Shown: positions 40,379 to 41,934 of the stretch, one piece after another
Position numbering within the stretch: position 1 is the stretch's first letter
Layout: each line of letters starts with the position of its first letter
Assembly (NCBI GenBank): GCA_019352035.1
Contig: JABBNZ010000032.1
Location: forward strand, 1-41,934
From: Pseudomonadota bacterium
GTDB taxonomy: Bacteria; Pseudomonadota; Gammaproteobacteria; Steroidobacterales; Steroidobacteraceae
DNA length: 41,934 nucleotides
Direction: 5' to 3'
Program-made: the position numbers and the translations under genes
Notes under the pieces: model-generated
What the model was told of the DNA's origin: nothing
Database searches by the model: none
The model's input: only the letters and a program-made list of their open reading frames with translations

Positions 40379-41934
40379 TTAGAAATCCGCCGAGGCGGTG
40401 ACGAACACCGCCCGCGGCGCACCGGGGTTGGCGATGATGTAGCCGCCGTTGGACGTCGAGAAGTAGCCGCCCGAGCTGATGTACTCGGTGGAGTTGTATT
40501 GCTTGTTCGTGAGGTTCAGCACCTGAATGGAGAGCTCGCTGCCCTGGACTCCGGGGATCAGCGAGCCGAGGAAGGTGCTGCGCGCGCGGATCGAGAAGTT
40601 CACCAGGTCGTAGGCGGGCATCTCCTGCCGGGTGGGGGCTCCGGCGTTGTTGTCCCAGAGATAGCGGGTGCCGGTGTACTGATCCCAGAGAGTCGCCTTG
40701 ACCGTGGCGGAAGGCAGCAGGAAGCGATACGCCAGGCCGAAGTTCGCATTGTCCCTGGGGGAGTTCGACACCGGGAGATTGGCGCCGTAGGACGGCAGGC
40801 CCGCGGGATTCACGACGGAGGTGAACGAATTCCACTGGCTTTTCAGCCAGCCGAAATCGGCGAACCCCGACAATGCGCGGTTGATGTTGGCCTGAACCTC
40901 GAAATCCACTCCCTTCAGCGTCGCGGAGCCGTACCCGAAGTCGGTCACGAGCGGTTGCTGCGGGGTCGAGTAGGTGATCGTCTGATTGCTGAGCAGCGTG
41001 TGGAAGAATTCGAGCGAGGTGTAGATGCGGCGCATGCCGGCGACCCGCAGCCCGAGATAGCGCGCGCCGAAATCATAGGTCTCGCTGCGCACCAGTTTCA
41101 GGGTGGCGAGGTTGATCGGATACGAGTTGAGATTGCCGGAGCTCGGGTTGTGCCTGGCGATGGCGTAGCTGGCGAAAAGATGCACACCGCCACCGGCGGC
41201 ATAGTTCACGCCGAGAGAGGGCTCGGTGCTCGCGAGGTCGGTTGACTGATCCGGGTTCGTGTCGTAGGAGACCGACCACGGCAGCGCCGCGCCGGTGCTC
41301 GTCGTGAAGGTGGGCTGCGGTCCGTAGGAGCAGTTCGATGGAACGGTGGCTGGAGGCGGGGAGGGGTTCGCCGCATAGGGGTAGACGCCGCAGGCCTCGG
41401 TCGGGCTCTGGTTCGACCAGTCGGTGACGAACTGGACGACCCGGAAGCCCGGGACGATGGTCAGGGCCGGAATCGGCCGGAACTCGTCCTGCACGAAACC
41501 GGCGACATCGATGCTGTTCGTGGTGTTGAATCCGATGCTCTGCGGCTGGGCCAGGGTGCTGCCGCCCGAGGGCGAGTAGCCGTTGTACTGGCTCACCGCG
41601 CGGGAGTCGATCACGTAGCCGCCGAAGCTCAGGGTGTCGATCCTGGCGAGCCTGGCGTCAAAGATGACCCGGTCGCCGAAAGTCTTCGAGCGCTCCACGA
41701 AGTGCTCGTAGTTGCTCGGCAAGGTGTACTGGTTGAGGCGGTAGTGACGGATCTTGCCCCAGCGGAACCAGGCTTCGTTCGACAGCTCGAGGCTGGGAGA
41801 AAGCCGCAGGTGCGCGTGCGACCACAGCAGGTAACCCACGATCTCGTTGTGCTTGTGCCAGATCGCCCGCGGCAGCGTGGCATAGAACCCGGAGGTCTGC
41901 TCGCTGTAGAGCGTGCCCGGCCCGCCGAGGCCGC
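40379..41934 (-). CDS. TonB-dependent outer-membrane receptor, C-terminal part, runs off the right edge
   Basis: About 518 residues of a beta-barrel are present with no start in the window. Typical alternating strands and long loops are seen: IDVAGFVQDEFRPIPALTIV (a common barrel block), SLGVNYAAGGGVHLFASYAI, GSATLKGVDFEVQANINRAL, then NFGLAYRFLLPSATVKATLW. The last strand AVFVTASADF ends in the terminal Phe recognised by BAM. The receptor's plug and TonB box would lie to the right. Cys in EACGVYPYAAN and PSNCSYG may pair in an outer loop. The adjacent exbB-exbD-tonB genes probably energise it. Substrate cannot be told from this part. Confidence 0.88.
   Translation of the reverse strand, partial: GLGGPGTLYSEQTSGFYATLPRAIWHKHNEIVGYLLWSHAHLRLSPSLELSNEAWFRWGKIRHYRLNQYTLPSNYEHFVERSKTFGDRVIFDARLARIDTLSFGGYVIDSRAVSQYNGYSPSGGSTLAQPQSIGFNTTNSIDVAGFVQDEFRPIPALTIVPGFRVVQFVTDWSNQSPTEACGVYPYAANPSPPPATVPSNCSYGPQPTFTTSTGAALPWSVSYDTNPDQSTDLASTEPSLGVNYAAGGGVHLFASYAIARHNPSSGNLNSYPINLATLKLVRSETYDFGARYLGLRVAGMRRIYTSLEFFHTLLSNQTITYSTPQQPLVTDFGYGSATLKGVDFEVQANINRALSGFADFGWLKSQWNSFTSVVNPAGLPSYGANLPVSNSPRDNANFGLAYRFLLPSATVKATLWDQYTGTRYLWDNNAGAPTRQEMPAYDLVNFSIRARSTFLGSLIPGVQGSELSIQVLNLTNKQYNSTEYISSGGYFSTSNGGYIIANPGAPRAVFVTASADF

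Overview
The window is GC-rich DNA from a Gram-negative bacterium. Lipoprotein signals, a TonB/ExbBD system, a TonB-dependent receptor, an outer-membrane exopolysaccharide porin and a Zur-type regulator all point to Pseudomonadota. The gene set would suit a high-GC gammaproteobacterium (Lysobacterales, Steroidobacterales or Nevskiales type), but nothing here fixes the genus.

Left flank, 1-9100: a decayed mosaic. It holds a phage-type integrase fragment abutting a fragment of a NuoL/HyfB-like antiporter subunit, four small same-strand genes for mostly secreted unknown proteins, a 5'-truncated TPR gene, a HigA-like antitoxin fragment, and IS21-type transposase scraps on both sides of an intact trehalose-synthase-like glycosyltransferase (treT). 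A 4HB/HAMP/PAS/GGDEF sensor follows that is broken at both ends.

Centre, 9100-23300: an orphan histidine kinase preceded by an overlapping 28-residue ORF, then a complete Pel exopolysaccharide operon on the minus strand, transcribed pelA - (TPR gene) - pelB - pelC - pelD - pelE - pelF - pelG, with short gaps or start/stop overlaps throughout. The protein called PelB in Pseudomonas appears to be split in two: a membrane-anchored TPR protein, and a signal-peptide-bearing TPR/beta-barrel protein. PelD keeps its c-di-GMP-binding RxxD plus distal Arg, and PelA keeps both its glycosidase and deacetylase motifs.

23460-27516: a zinc-type ABC importer (two permeases, ATPase, lipoprotein binding protein) divergent from a zur-like regulator, with a near-perfect Zur operator between them.

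Right flank, 27517-41934: the tail of an outer-membrane protein gene, a membrane-anchored sulfatase-fold enzyme with Thr in place of the formylglycine Cys, a Tat-exported Met-rich multicopper oxidase behind a perfect 13-bp inverted repeat, otsB (trehalose-6-phosphate phosphatase), a REC-PAS-GGDEF diguanylate cyclase, a ChrR-like cupin, a scrap of a membrane-protein gene, a secreted phosphoesterase, an MFS transporter, and a tonB-exbD-exbB cluster downstream of a TonB-dependent receptor that runs off the right edge.

Likely connections: the GGDEF protein (32992-34362) could supply c-di-GMP to PelD. TreT and OtsB are two separate trehalose-forming activities. Zinc import, copper oxidation and TonB uptake form the metal/envelope part of the window. 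No tRNA, rRNA, CRISPR array or intact transposon was seen.
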